The notes under the pieces were generated by a model, which saw only the letters and a list, made by a program, of their open reading frames with translations, was not told the DNA's origin and made no database searches. A stretch of 64,000 bases of DNA from Pseudoscleropodium purum (taxonomy: Eukaryota; Streptophyta; Bryopsida; Hypnales; Brachytheciaceae): contig OZ017796.1 of the NCBI GenBank assembly GCA_963969395.1, positions 14,696,501 through 14,760,500 of the forward strand, read 5' to 3'. Of the stretch, positions 24,041 to 36,164 are shown piece after piece. How positions within the stretch are numbered: the first letter of the stretch is position 1; each line of letters starts with the position of its first letter. A program made the translations under genes and the position numbers.

Positions 24041-25958
24041 GGGTATTTAAAGAAAAATAGCTAGTAAAATTTTAAAAAATAACATAAATGTTGCTTTAGA
24101 CTCATGGGCGAGCAATATGCACAACGTGGCCAACATCCAAGCTTGTTGCATGAACCAAAATGCCCGTCCTCAAAAATCCCCATGATTTCAATGTTGCATG
24201 TTAGTTGGGGAGAAGGGGGAAGGGGGATCAACTTCCTTGGGTAGGGGTGGTGATGCTCTAAATCTATAAGGAAAATATTTTATTAACTGGTGATTTATGT
24301 GGAATTAGAACTTGGGAATACTATCATTGGAAGCATGTCTAAAAATCACTTCATAGGCATTGTATGATTATGCAAATTTGAATTGATAACATCCAAAATA
24401 AAATGCATTAGAACTAAGAAAAAGACAAAAATAATAGAGAATTTGGCAAATTGTACCAAAGAAATGAAAATCATGAACCTACCTATGGAAAAATCAAATT
24501 TTTAGTGGAATTATTGAATTTGATCATTTTCAAAATTACATTACAATTTTAGTAATATTTTAGAAAAAACTAGAGAACTTTTATTTTAAGCAAGTAAATA
24601 CTTTACTCCATTATTCTACCAAAACATCATATCGACCATAGGATAACTTGGGTAAATTTGAAAAAAAAATTCTTTTATCTCAACTTGTTTCTCAATTTTC
24701 ATAGATCTAAACAAAGCATATAATAAATATTTATTCAAATTTCATTATTTAAAAGAATTTTAATATTGCAAATCTTGTCGAATTTCATTGTGCATAGTAC
24801 ATTTATTGAAAATTTCATTGTAAATGAACTAATATTAGTATTGACTTTAGTTCCCACATCGTATTTTTAAAATATAATTTTTTTTTGTATTTAATCCTAT
24901 GAGGATTAGGAGAAGTCAAGATTTTGGTGATTTTGAAGGATTTTAGTTTTATTTATTATTTTTGATGGATCTATTTTTGAAATGGAAAAGTTGATTTTTG
25001 AGATCAAGCATACCTATATGCCTTTGAACCATAGAATATTTGTAAAGAAAAATTTAGTCTTAAAAATCTATACCGTACAAATGTTAAAGATCTAAGTAAC
25101 ATGAAAACCCACAAACATTTAAACAAATGACAAAAATAAGATTTTGTATGCTTGGAACATTTTTATATTCATTAATTGTTTGAACTTGAAATGTCTAATC
25201 CCTCGAGAATTGAACTCCAAAAAACTCTACACAACTAAAGTAGATTATAGGGCCACTTTTTTAGGCAACCATCACGGAGCTCTTTAGAAAATTCATTGAA
25301 TCAATAGTTTGACAATTTTGTTGTAAAGTCATTTTGCAAAGTTTCAATGATTTATTCATTAAATTTGAAACTACTAATGATTTGAATTAGATACTATTCA
25401 AATCATTCATTGTATCAATTTTTGTAAATAGGAAAAATAAAAAATAAAAAATAATTATTATTACCTTCATACTAATTTATGATGACCGAGCAAAGAGACT
25501 TGCAAAGAGTTTTAAATTTATTTAAATATTCCAAGTTGCTTCGTACTAAAGGTTGAACATGGATTAAATCTATGGTTTATTAGATGAAAATTAGCGCTAA
25601 TTTTGGAACATTAATTTGATTCAAGATATATTTGTTTGGTGATAGTTTTGAAATTCTTTCAATACTATAAGAATGATAGATTCAATCAGAATAACAAGAT
25701 ATAAATATTATCAATTGCAATATTCCTATATAAGTGCAATGACAAAATTATTCATTCAAATTATGACATAATGGACGTAAGGTATTTGTTAGGTACTTCG
25801 TGTAAGTTTCATGTGGACTCTATACAAGTTTTCTACCAATCAAAAGCTCCAAGCAAAGTTTTAATATACAAATTAGTGTAAAGTTTTGATGTACAATTTA
25901 GTGAAGAATAATGGTGCTCTCATAAAAACAGAGAATCAAAACAATCAGTGTAGTTCAC
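24041..25958. other. AT-rich intergenic DNA
   Basis: No gene or repeat recognised. Confidence 0.45.
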
Positions 25959-26421
25959 GCAACTAAGTCAACTTGGAAAAGTGACTGGAGGTCATATTTC
26001 ACTTCTAAGGTTGGTGAAAACTACATAAACATAAAACCTCCTTTTTACATCAAGTGTCAAGAAACTATTAGCAAATGATATTCTGACTCTCATTACTACA
26101 TTTGTCAATGTAGGAGAGAAATCAATGTGGTTCCTATGAGCTATGCTAGCAAGAATTGCATCTTTATAAGCAAAGATGCAAATTTAAGTGGTACTAATAT
26201 TTTCATCTTCAAAGATGAAGCAATTTTGTGCACACCAAAGCCTTTCAAGCATCCAAAAGATGGTAGAATAAAAAATGTTGTTGGCAATGTTAAGAAAGGT
26301 TAGAAAGCGAGGACTTTCCATCTTAGTCAAAGGACTTTCTTTGCACAATTTAGTAAATCATTGCAAAAACAATCTTAATCCATTGATCTATGAAAATGAT
26401 GTACTTCACATTGAGTCTTGA
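25959..26421 (+). pseudogene. Possible broken gene of unknown family
   Basis: A frame opening before 25959 reads for 39 codons to a TGA at 26076-26078, then for another 74 codons to a TAG at 26301. Shifting the frame by one near 26290 gives a further 40 or so open codons to 26421. The combined peptide has a balanced, protein-like composition with several Cys and His residues (YICQCRRE, CIFISKD, LCTPKPFKHPKDGR), unlike most chance frames here. One internal stop and one frameshift would make it a pseudogene. I recognise no family, and a chance arrangement remains possible. Confidence 0.25.
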
Positions 26422-26477
26422 GTGGTCAATCATGAAAGTTTACATGGCAACTAGCAGCAAGTAATTCCCAACTAATG

Positions 26478-26576
26478 GCTTGATTAATTTGAAGCATGCA
26501 TTAGTATGTCTCGATTAATTTGGAGCATGTATTTGTGTGGCTTGATTGATTTGAAGCATGTATTACAGTATTAGTG
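26478..26576 (+). repeat. Short tandem repeat, three units of about 32 bp
   Basis: Three imperfect units share the core TTGATTAATTTGAAGCATG followed by a variable TATT/GCATTAGT tail (starting near 26479, 26511 and 26541). Confidence 0.7.
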
Positions 26577-26589
26577 TGTGGATTAGACC

Positions 26590-29500
26590 TTGACGTGTTA
26601 AGTAAGTTAATGATGGTACCTTGGCTTCAGGTACTTGTTATCATTTAAGCGTAGAGCTCTGACAACATAAAGAAATGACACAGACAATGTGCAGAAATGC
26701 TTACTCCCAACTGCGTAAGATAATGAGAGTGCACACCTTCAGTAATCTGGTTGCTCGATAATAGGAATCTCACTGTGAGACAAATATTTTTGTGAGAATT
26801 GATGCAATCCATGCTCTCACTCCCAATGTGAAGAAGAGGAAATTCGTTTTAAGGGATGCTTCACCTCTAAGGGAGCCCACCCCATTTCTGACCAGTTAAG
26901 CAATTACGCATATTTGGAGCACAAGTTTCTTGAGTGAAGGAATTTTCCCATGTGTAGAAATAGTGTTTAGATGGATTCCATATTTTTCTTAGAATTTTAT
27001 TTTTCAAAACATAATTTCTATGAATTTTTTAGTTAGAGATTCTATTCGACCTAGTCTTGGCATATAAATCTTCCTATTTCCAACCATAAATTGGTTTCAA
27101 AATCAACCAAGATTGCAGCAAATCATAATGTGTCACAATTGCATTGAGAATTGTACAATAATCAATCTCTTGCTTTCTCGTGTTGATTGAAAAGACTATA
27201 GCCTACATAACGGGAATGGGTCCCTAGTTAGAAATGAGTCGGCTCTCTTAGAGGCCAATCCAATTTGTCGTGTCAAAGGCCTCACTTGTAATTAGATATA
27301 AGGTTGAAATAGTGCAATTGGCCCTAGGGAAATTAGTCTAGCCTCTAGGTGTAAAGTGTCCCCAAGTGTGCAAGATCTACATGTCCTAGGCTTAATAAAA
27401 TAAACTATCCCATTATAGGTAGAATGATTAGTGTGATATGATATTGTTGTCTGAAAAATGTGGGAAAAAATTTCAATGGTAGATGAGCAATGAAAAACAA
27501 TGTTACAATTCAAGAAATAAATTTAACTGAAATAATTTTGGCCTTTGAGTGATATTTTTAAATGTATAGAAGGATAGTGCCTTGGGCATCCTATTTAAAT
27601 CTTTAAACATGCTTATCAGTGGTACAAAATAGCTATTATAGGGCTTCTACCAACCCATGCTCAATTTAGTCCATAATGACCTCAATACCAACTACCAACT
27701 TCTGTTGCTAGAATAAATTGATTTGCATTGATTTGAAGCTAACCAAAATTGATTTGATGATTACATGACTAGAGATAGATTTTGCCTATAGCAAACACAT
27801 ATTATCTTAATAATGTGTAATCAACTTCCTAAAGTAAGCAATTAATTTCTAAGTTTGTATTTTTGCTCTCCAAGCAAGCAACATGAATGGGACTTTTCTT
27901 GAATAATTTTAATAGAAATTTCAACAAGAATGGAGTAGTTTATTGTAGTGCAAATGGAAAGGTTGTCTCTACTTTGTGGTTGAATAAAGGACCCCTCTTC
28001 AAGGACTAGTTAGAATGGTAGCATGTTTAAGTGTATATAGAAAATAGACCTATCAAAAAGATTAATTTTGTGTAGAACTACCTTATATCCTTTTTGAAAG
28101 ATACATCAAGCATATAATTTCATGGATTGTGAAAGATTATTTTTTTGATAAAAAATTGTCTCATACTTCTTGTTATTTAGAAACATTTCCTTCTTTGAAT
28201 CAAACTCTTTTCATTTTCAAACAAAGGTACATTCAAACTAAAGAAAAAGTATTAAAATAATGTAAATAAGATTTCAAACTAAAAATAAGAGTTTGTAGCA
28301 AAGGGGAAAATTTGCACCCTAATCCAATGTGGCACATGACATGGCATGTGGGTTATATCTTAATTTATTAAAGATTTTATTTTTCTCCTATAGAATTATA
28401 ATCTTAAAACAATTAGAAGTTGAAAGGGAATAGTGAGGTTATTTGAATCCTATATTATAAATACTTCATTTTTGTTATTGCTACACCCTTGAAAGTATTA
28501 AAATATTTAAAATATTTAATTAATATTTAATCATTTAAAAAAATTAACAATTTACAACAAAGGAAACAAGTTGGAAATGGCCCTCTTTTTGCTAAAATCC
28601 CTTCTAATGTTATACCTTTTCCGTTTGAGTGAACTAAATCTCAATCTCGAGAAGAATATTTGTTGTCACATGACTTATATTTCAAACTTCTCTTAATCCA
28701 ATTTTTTTTTTTTTCATTTTTTTAAGCAACACAAAGTAGTCTCTAGTATAGTGGCCAAACTACTTATGCCTATTGACATATATGAAGTAAATAAAATATG
28801 GATGAAAGCACATGTATTCATTGAATAAGTATACACTTATCTATAATAGAGTGATATTATTGCTAGATAATGTAGCAATTGAGAAATTTCATCCATTGAA
28901 AATGGTAAAATCTATCGCTCAATATTCCTTCTAAAAAACTGCATAGAGTTGGAATGATAAATCCTTCCTTCTAAAAAAACATTGGTCATGGCTAGAAGAT
29001 TTATACTATTAATATAAACACTTAAAGTCTAAAAAAAAGTAGTAGTGCCTTAATCTACATCTAAATAAAAAATATCACTCATTGTTGTTTGAAACTCTAA
29101 TAATACAATAGAATTTATACAATTGAAATTAAAGATTTGGTTTCAAACATTAATGGGAACTTTGGGTGGATGTTGAAAACTTTATCTCCATTAGTCTTTT
29201 ATCTTCTATAATTTCAATGATCCCCATGTTCGCTTTTTTCTTTGAATGATTTTCAAACTCTTAAGTATAAATTTTTGTAGGCTTTATATATTTTCATATA
29301 AAGTATCTAGATATGAAGAAGGGTTGTTAAGGTTTTGTCAACCATTACTTAATATAACACAAGGTGAAAAAGGTCATCAAGGTGTCAAGTGAGTTATATG
29401 GTTTTGTAGCAAATGAATCATGTAAGGGGATGGCTAGGAAGATTGAATTCATTCTTCAAATAAGAAAAAAGAGGACTTCAATTGTCTTTTGAAGGGTTGA

Positions 29501-30500
29501 CATTAGTGAAGAATTTATTTGTTTGAAAACAATGCAATAATAAAAAAAATCCTCATAATCTACATTTCCTCTTTGTAAATGGTGGACTTTTAACTAAAAT
29601 ATTTGTCAAAAACTATAGAAAGTTTGGTGATAAGTGGAAAACAATATTAGAGGATAAATATTGTGTAATTTGGTGTAGAAATTAGTAGTTTACATTGGTG
29701 AATTTTATTTTTCTAAGTGAAAACTAGCTTCACATTCACTTATAACTCAATCCAGTACATTAGATGAAATTTGAGGCCTTTAAGAGAGTATGAGTAATCT
29801 GACCTTGAGAACACAATGAACATGGCTAGCAGTGCAATCTAACATGGCCAAGAGAATACCACATCATTACCCCGAAACAATTAATTTTTTTTTCAATTTT
29901 TTTTTGTGGGAACAATTGGTTGTCTCCTTTGCTACAAGGGAACAACGGTGAATAATGACAGGAACAAGCCCGAAATGGATTGTTGGAGGCCTCAAATTTC
30001 ATCTAATGTTTTAAGGTGTGTTCTTTAATTCAAAAATAATCATTTTGTCAAAGAACAAATATTTTAAAGTACCATAGTATTTGAAATAACATGTATAAAA
30101 TAGAAATGTAATATAGATAAATAATTTGCTATGATATTTAATTAGTGTGCTAGTTCAAGTAAGAGGATACCATTTGAATCCTATCCCTAAAATCAAGTAA
30201 TCTAGATTCTTGCCTAAACTGTGTACACTCCAAATGTTAGAACCTAAGATTGATTTTGGATACATCTATAATTGGTACTTAAAATAAATTCATTGATTAT
30301 TCATATGGTGTCAAATAGTAGAAACATTTTTTGTTTGGTCTAGGAAAATGATCTTTGAGTAGATCTACATGTCAAATTTGACCACTAGGGGGTCTTTTTA
30401 TAGCCATTTTCATAATCTAAGCTACCTTGTTTTCATTAGTGTGGCCAAAAAATACATACTTTAAATATTTGGAATCTTCTTTCAACTAAAAATTAGACCC
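26590..30500. other. AT-rich intergenic DNA
   Basis: About 4 kb with no convincing ORF, RNA gene or copy of the dispersed elements. A slightly GC-richer patch at 26600-27400 holds nothing recognisable. Confidence 0.45.
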
Positions 30501-30529
30501 AACAAAAGCAAATCTCAATTCAAGCTCTA

Positions 30530-31360
30530 AGTTCCAATTGTTGTTTAATATATAATATGAGAAGAATTACACTAATAAAATCAAGCATCTTTGTAGGTTG
30601 ATTTGATGTTCTATGAAACTTTCTATTGCAAGTGCCTCAAAATTGAATTTTGTGACTTTTTACTTTTGTACATTTTTTTGGTTGTACAATACAACTATGT
30701 AGTGTTTGCCACACAATATTCTATATGAGAAAACCATAAGATTTAGAACTAAGACTTTGATTTTTATTCTACAAAGCTCCAAATCCCCCATATAATATGA
30801 TTTAGGATTATTGCATTGCATCCCAAAGCTCAAGTCTTCTTGAATTCTCAAAATCTGATTGGCAAAGAGGTAAAAATTGGAACTTGAGCCCGGATTGATG
30901 TTTTCTTTTTTTGATTTTAATGGTCAACATTCTTTCCAAAAAACAAATTGGGACTTTAGGCTTTACACTAGATCCCAAATTGCCTGTGTGGCAACAATTT
31001 TTGAAATTTTTAGTGCCAAAAAAAGGGACTTAGAGTTTATGTTGGGGCTAGCAAAAATGGGGACCCAACTTAGGCTTAAAATCCAAGTTATTGATTTGAA
31101 TATATATTGAGAAGAGAAATACAATAAAAAGCATCCTCGTGGGCTAGAATTCTATTATCATTTGTCCAATGTAAACTTAAAGCTAAAATGTCTCTCAAAG
31201 TGGATTTTTGACTTTTTGATTTATATTTTTGTCAACTAAGTGCTATATAAGGGATAAGTTGGGACTTAGAGTTGGGACTTTGGCCTCTATACTATAAAGT
31301 TCCAAGTTCCACACTTGATATTTTTATTCACCTTCTACAATCCAAGGGAGTTGGAATTTG
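30530..31360 (+). repeat. Possible degenerate tandem duplication, offset about 550 bp
   Basis: Segments recur in the same order about 550 bases apart: ATATGAGAAGAATTACA near 30556 with ATTGAGAAGAGAAATACA near 31106, then TTTTGTGACTTTTTACTTTTG near 30650 with GGATTTTTGACTTTTTGATT near 31202, then TACAAAGCTCCAAATCCCC near 30770 with TATAAAGTTCCAAGTTCCA near 31293. Divergence is high, so this is an old duplication if real. Some weak ORFs (31376-31594 and 31513-31818) follow it and are not recognised. Confidence 0.35.
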
Positions 31361-33759
31361 ACCTTGAACTAAGACTTGGGGTATAGTGTAACTTACAAAA
31401 ACATCATTGTATGCATTCATCAATTGCACAAGAATTTTTTGGAAGTGATTTGCAACTCAAAGGCTATACAAATTTTTCAAAAAATATTCAACAATAGATT
31501 CTTCTATTTTCAATGGATGAAATCACTCAATTGCTACATAATCTACATGGACAATATCACTTTATCATGGATGAATATGCATACTTTGGAATGAATATGT
31601 GTCCTTCTCATCCATATGTTGTTTGCTTCATGTATGCCAATGGGTGTAAAGAGCTTCACCACTCTATTAGAGATTGTTTTTTGCATAGCTTATTAGATAA
31701 AATGAAAAACAAACAGATGAAATTGCATGTATTATCATTGGGCAAGTATTTTTGGCAATTAGTAGGCCATTTGTACCAAAGTATTGGACCGTGTACAATG
31801 TCTTGGGAACACAAATAGTATTGAAAGGGCAACACATCTCCAAAAAGCTTCAAATTAGGAAAAAGTCTTGGATGAAATAGTCAAATCGTGGATGAAAATA
31901 GAATTATAGATGTGTGATGTGTGCTAATGTGATATTTCCTATCCAATATGTGGATGAATGTTGAAATTTGGAGCACCGCTAGAACATTTAATATTGCCAC
32001 TTTGGCATTTCATAAAAATTGAAAAAAACAAACAAACTGCTGTCATTGATCAGCCCAGGGACTCCAAAACCTCGGTCAATGTTCCATTGGAATGTGTAAT
32101 GTTAGCTTCGATCTGACCACGGAATGATTAGCCACTGTAACTTAAACCACTATCACATTTTATTAGGACAACTGAATGCCAAACCCTTCGGCAGCAGCAG
32201 GTTTAAAAAACAAAATTTAGCTTTAAGATTTTAAATTTTAAAATTTAAAATTATAATCAATTGTATACAGTATGTGCTGATTATGCACTGGCCGGGTGCT
32301 GAAAACTGCACAATCCTTTTCAACACTAACTTAACTTAACTTAATTTAGCTCTGATGTGATTCAAAATCACAATTACATTTCTTAGTATTTATGCCAAAT
32401 ACAAGCATACACATTGCAAATATCTATGTCTCTCACAATCGTTTGATCAATTAAGGTGAAGATAAGCCTAAAGAGCTTGGGTAAAATTATAAAATACTAA
32501 AAATAGTAACTCATTTAGGTTTTATTTTACTTCAAATTATTGTTGACATTAAAATTTAGTGCCTTGGGCATTTAGGGGTTAATAGGAACTTACTTCAATT
32601 CCTATTTGGTATGTTTATGGTTGATTAAATTGTAAATGCCTAAGTGCACAACTTGCAGAGCTTTGTAGAAGGCATGTACTATGGTGAATACATAATTTTA
32701 ATCAATTTAGAACAAAAACATACACAATAGGTATAGTGGATAATAGATTAGGATAATTTAGTGAGTGTGTAAAATTAGTATCCCCTTCATACAAAATTAG
32801 TGTCACTACAAAATTTTATTATTCTGGAAATCAGTGTAATGCAATTGTATTTTAATTTATATTAATTTGATTATTTTATAAATAATATGATTTTGGTAAA
32901 TTGAATATGATTTTTTTCTTTCTCTAGTTTACAAAACAAATATATGCTATATTCCATTCATAAACAAAACATCATTTTGTATAGCAGAATTAAAAGCTCC
33001 ATAAAAGAAGCCAACCAAAGAGAGCTAGTGAGTGGATACCTCTCATTGGTTATTACACAACCAAACATTTGTAGATTTTTCAATAGTTTGACAAATTAAA
33101 ATGGATTAAAATGGATGATATCACCCAAAGTGTTAAATGATGTGGCCACTTACAGTATAAGATTGTCACACTATAATTATCAAATTCAATTTTCAAGGTA
33201 GATTTGTCACTATTTCATTGGATAGTCAAAAAGTGTTATAACTCATAATGCTTTTCCTCTTTTTCCACCCTTCATTTTGCAAAAAGTACAACTTTGAATG
33301 TTTGTGATGAATTTAACACTAGTAGAAATTTGGTCTTAAAGCACTAAAGCTTGGTGCTAGCAACTAGTATGAGCATCAGTTCTAGTGCTCCCAAGACTAA
33401 CTTCTACTAGTGTAGTAGACTCCATATTATGTCCCATAATGCTCTTGAGCCTTCCAACTCTTGAGCATTACCGTGTCTAGTCTATTGTGGCTTAGGAAAA
33501 TCTCTCATGAAATTTTGTTGTAGGAAGATAGTCTTAAGTGGTACTTTTAATTTGGTCTAAAATTTGTGTTTTAACATTGAAATTTTTATGGTAATTGTTT
33601 TCAATACTATTGTATTATTCAAAAATTGTGTTTAAGTGTTGAAATTTTCATGGTAATTGCTTTTAACATTGTTGGTAATCTTCATTATAATCTAGACAAT
33701 ATGAAAGGAAGTTTCCAAAGAGGGAAACCCTAAGGCTTCAAGAAACTAATAATACAATA
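31361..33759. other. Mostly AT-rich DNA with a small mid-GC patch and one solitary element end
   Basis: The patch at about 31970-32360 is GC-richer and contains a (TTAAC)n-like run at 32327-32345. At 32571-32582 an isolated TTTAGGGGTTAA with CCTTGGGCA before it looks like a solitary right end of a TTAA element with its body gone. An overlapping pair of frames (31376-31818) is not recognised. Confidence 0.35.
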
Positions 33760-34450
33760 TTAACCCCTATAGGTTTTTGACTATGATTTCACCAAAAAAA
33801 TGCTCCAAAACTACCATTTCTAGTACAAATATCAAATCTTAGGAAAAAAACATTGTTAGACATATGTAACCATAGGATCTTGTAGTTTGTTGGTTTGAGA
33901 AGATGTTAAAAAGAATTCTTAAATTTTCACCATGTAGATTGCAAGATATTAGCGTCTGAATAGACAAAATGCCAATTTCAATGTTGTAATAAACAATCTT
34001 CACCTTATTTTAAATTTTTTTTTTTCCAAAAATATGAAATATTGAGTTCAATAAAGGACTTCAAAATCTATTTTAGAATAGAGATTCTATAACTACCCTC
34101 AAACTAAAATTCCTCATAACTTTCATTTCATCAATCAAAATAGAATGATTCAAAGTTTTACACACATATATAAATCTAGAAAACCAATTTCAAATTTTTG
34201 TTTATGAAAAAAGTGATTTCTTAAGAATTTTTTTGAGTTGCCAAGGTTTCCCCACATTATGCTAAAAATGACATGTCATACAATAACTTTTAATCATCTA
34301 GTCAAAAAGTTATGAAAATTGTTGGCCCTTAAAGCTACTCCTTGGATACATGTTGTGTGAGAATTTCAAAGAAAAAAAAAATTTGTTCATATTGAGTTGC
34401 CTTAAAATGCTACGTTCTTGAAAAAGCATATTTAAGGCTTTAGGGGTTAA
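33760..34450 (-). mobile_element. TTAA-flanked TIR element, copy 6 (type 1a, internal deletion)
   Basis: The ends are well kept (TTAACCCCTATAGG and CTTTAGGGGTTAA), but the copy is only 691 bases. Sequence jumps from the block 'gcaagatattagcgtctgaa' directly to the block around AATGCCAATTTCAATGTTG, losing roughly 240 bases that the other copies carry (the segment with the GCAGCTGC and ATGTCCAAA motifs). Confidence 0.8.
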
Positions 34451-34845
34451 GAGCACTAGAGCATAAGTTATCCTTGTACCCAATTTATGCTCTAGGCACA
34501 TAGAAAAATCCATCCATCATACCAAATCCAAAAGGCATCACTTTTCTAGAATATAGAACATGTAGTATTTCCAAGTTGATCACAAATTTGAAAGATATAC
34601 TTAAAAGGGAATTTGTGACCATATGACAATAGATGAGGAGGTGGACGTGTTGGAGGCTTTCTATTTCAGTTGAACTTGAACAAGAAACTCAAAAGTTAGA
34701 ATGAACAAGAATATGTATGCCAATCCATAGTTCTTTTGCCATTAGTTTCTAGAAATCAAATACTAAAAGTATAATGCAACATGTAGGTCTTGGTGGCATT
34801 AAGGGTGGAATTTACCATCTAGGTTTGTTTATGAAGTTGAGATAG
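34451..34845. other. AT-rich spacer
   Basis: Nothing recognised. Confidence 0.4.
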
Positions 34846-35078
34846 TTGATTCATTCCCAATAGATGCTTCACTCACTATAGTCTTTTAGATAAGAATTAT
34901 TGTACGTGAGGATTTGATTGAGATTTCCAATAGATACTTCACTAACTATAGTCTTTTAGATTAGAATTATCATATGTGAGGGTTTGATTGAAATACTTAG
35001 TTGATTCATTTCCAATACATGCTTCACTCATTATAGTCTTTTAGATTAGAATTACTGTACGTGAGGGTTTGATTTAGT
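34846..35078 (+). repeat. Tandem repeat, three units of about 70-85 bp
   Basis: Three units share CCAATAGATGCTTCACTC, ACTATAGTCTTTTAGAT and GTACGTGAGGGTTTGATT-like blocks. Units begin near 34846, 34923 and 34999. The middle one lacks the leading GTTGATTCATT segment. The array lies about 1.1 kb before the ERF TATA box. Confidence 0.85.
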
Positions 35079-36130
35079 ACTCAAGCACCAAAATTGAATT
35101 TTCATGTCAAATTTAGAGGGTTCATGTCAACTCACACCATCAATAAAATGACATGTGGCACTTTTATTCAAAAGTGACTTTATTTATGTTGAATCTGACC
35201 ATCATGTGGGTAAACCCCTTTTTCTAATCAACATTCTATCTAAGCTTATATCATTTCTCAAAACATGAGAACATTTCCAGGATGATAGAAAGTGGGGTCA
35301 TAAGTTTTGCTCTTCAAATGGATACATCCTCAACTTCAAAATCTAGAAAGCAGACCAGAATCCAAGATGTGCAAAAATGGATACAAAAATTGGAATGCGT
35401 GTGTCTATCCTTGATTCCAATCAGTCCTGCATGCCAGCACTCTGACGCCAGAATGTCAGAATTCCAGATTTCTGAATGCCAGAGTGCCCCACATGCCCTC
35501 ATCCCAATCTGGAAAAGAAATTCTCCTTCAAATATACGACATTCAAATTACCTAATTTACACCGTATACGAAGCCGCGAGGTGAATTCAGGACAGAAAAA
35601 TCTGAAAATAGGCCCAACTGGGTCCGCCCACATTCTCCTGATGATGAACAGAAATGGGATGCCACCTCCATATTCTCACCGTATGTACGCCCAAACTGCA
35701 CCCCAACAGCTGAGCTCGTAGCCTCTAGGTCGACACTGGACAGACCTAGGAGCAGCGGTTTCCAGTGCGGCTGCGCTTCTTCTTGGCTGCTGCACTCTAT
35801 CATACATACACCCTCCCCCACCATCTCCAGCACTAGCTAGCCTGTGACTCCTGGCCTACTTGCAAAGTTGCACGCCAACTCGAAGAAGCTGATCAGTACG
35901 CAAGACGAGTCACTCACTTAAAGTGTCCAGAGGTAAGTTAGTACAAAGCCAGGGCTCCCCCTGAGCCAGATCAGAAGCCCAAGCGACACTCCCAGGCTCC
36001 CAGCTTCACTGCTTCAGCAACATGCCTTGAGACTTCGATCTTAAGGTACGGTAGGAGAGACGTAGCAGAGCGCAATACAAATACGAGCGCCTGACCAGGT
36101 GGGGACGTGGGGTGAGTCACGTTGTTGTCT
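35079..36130. other. Upstream region of the ERF gene
   Basis: Composition changes from AT-rich to GC-richer at about 35400. A strong splice-donor-like AGGTAAGTTA lies at 35931-35940, with no assigned exon. Open frames on both strands (35282-35584 +, 35552-35833 -) overlap one another and match no family. The last 250 bases are the likely proximal promoter of the gene. Confidence 0.4.
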
Positions 36131-36140
36131 TATATATAAG
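36131..36140 (+). promoter_or_regulatory. TATA box of the ERF gene
   Basis: TATATATAAG stands out in a GC-richer context 890 bases before the start codon. By usual plant spacing, transcription would start near 36160-36170, just before a CCAG tetranucleotide run (about 36182-36203). There is no transcript evidence. Confidence 0.5.
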
Positions 36141-36164
36141 GTGACCCCGCATGCGTCACTGCAG

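Noticed and set aside
31376..31818. Two overlapping + frames that could be stitched into a 150-aa protein
   Set aside because: No known motif and no independent sign of coding; too weak to call even a pseudogene.
35552..35833. 93-codon minus-strand frame upstream of the ERF gene, suggesting a divergent gene
   Set aside because: It overlaps other frames on the + strand, has no recognisable domain and no promoter evidence.
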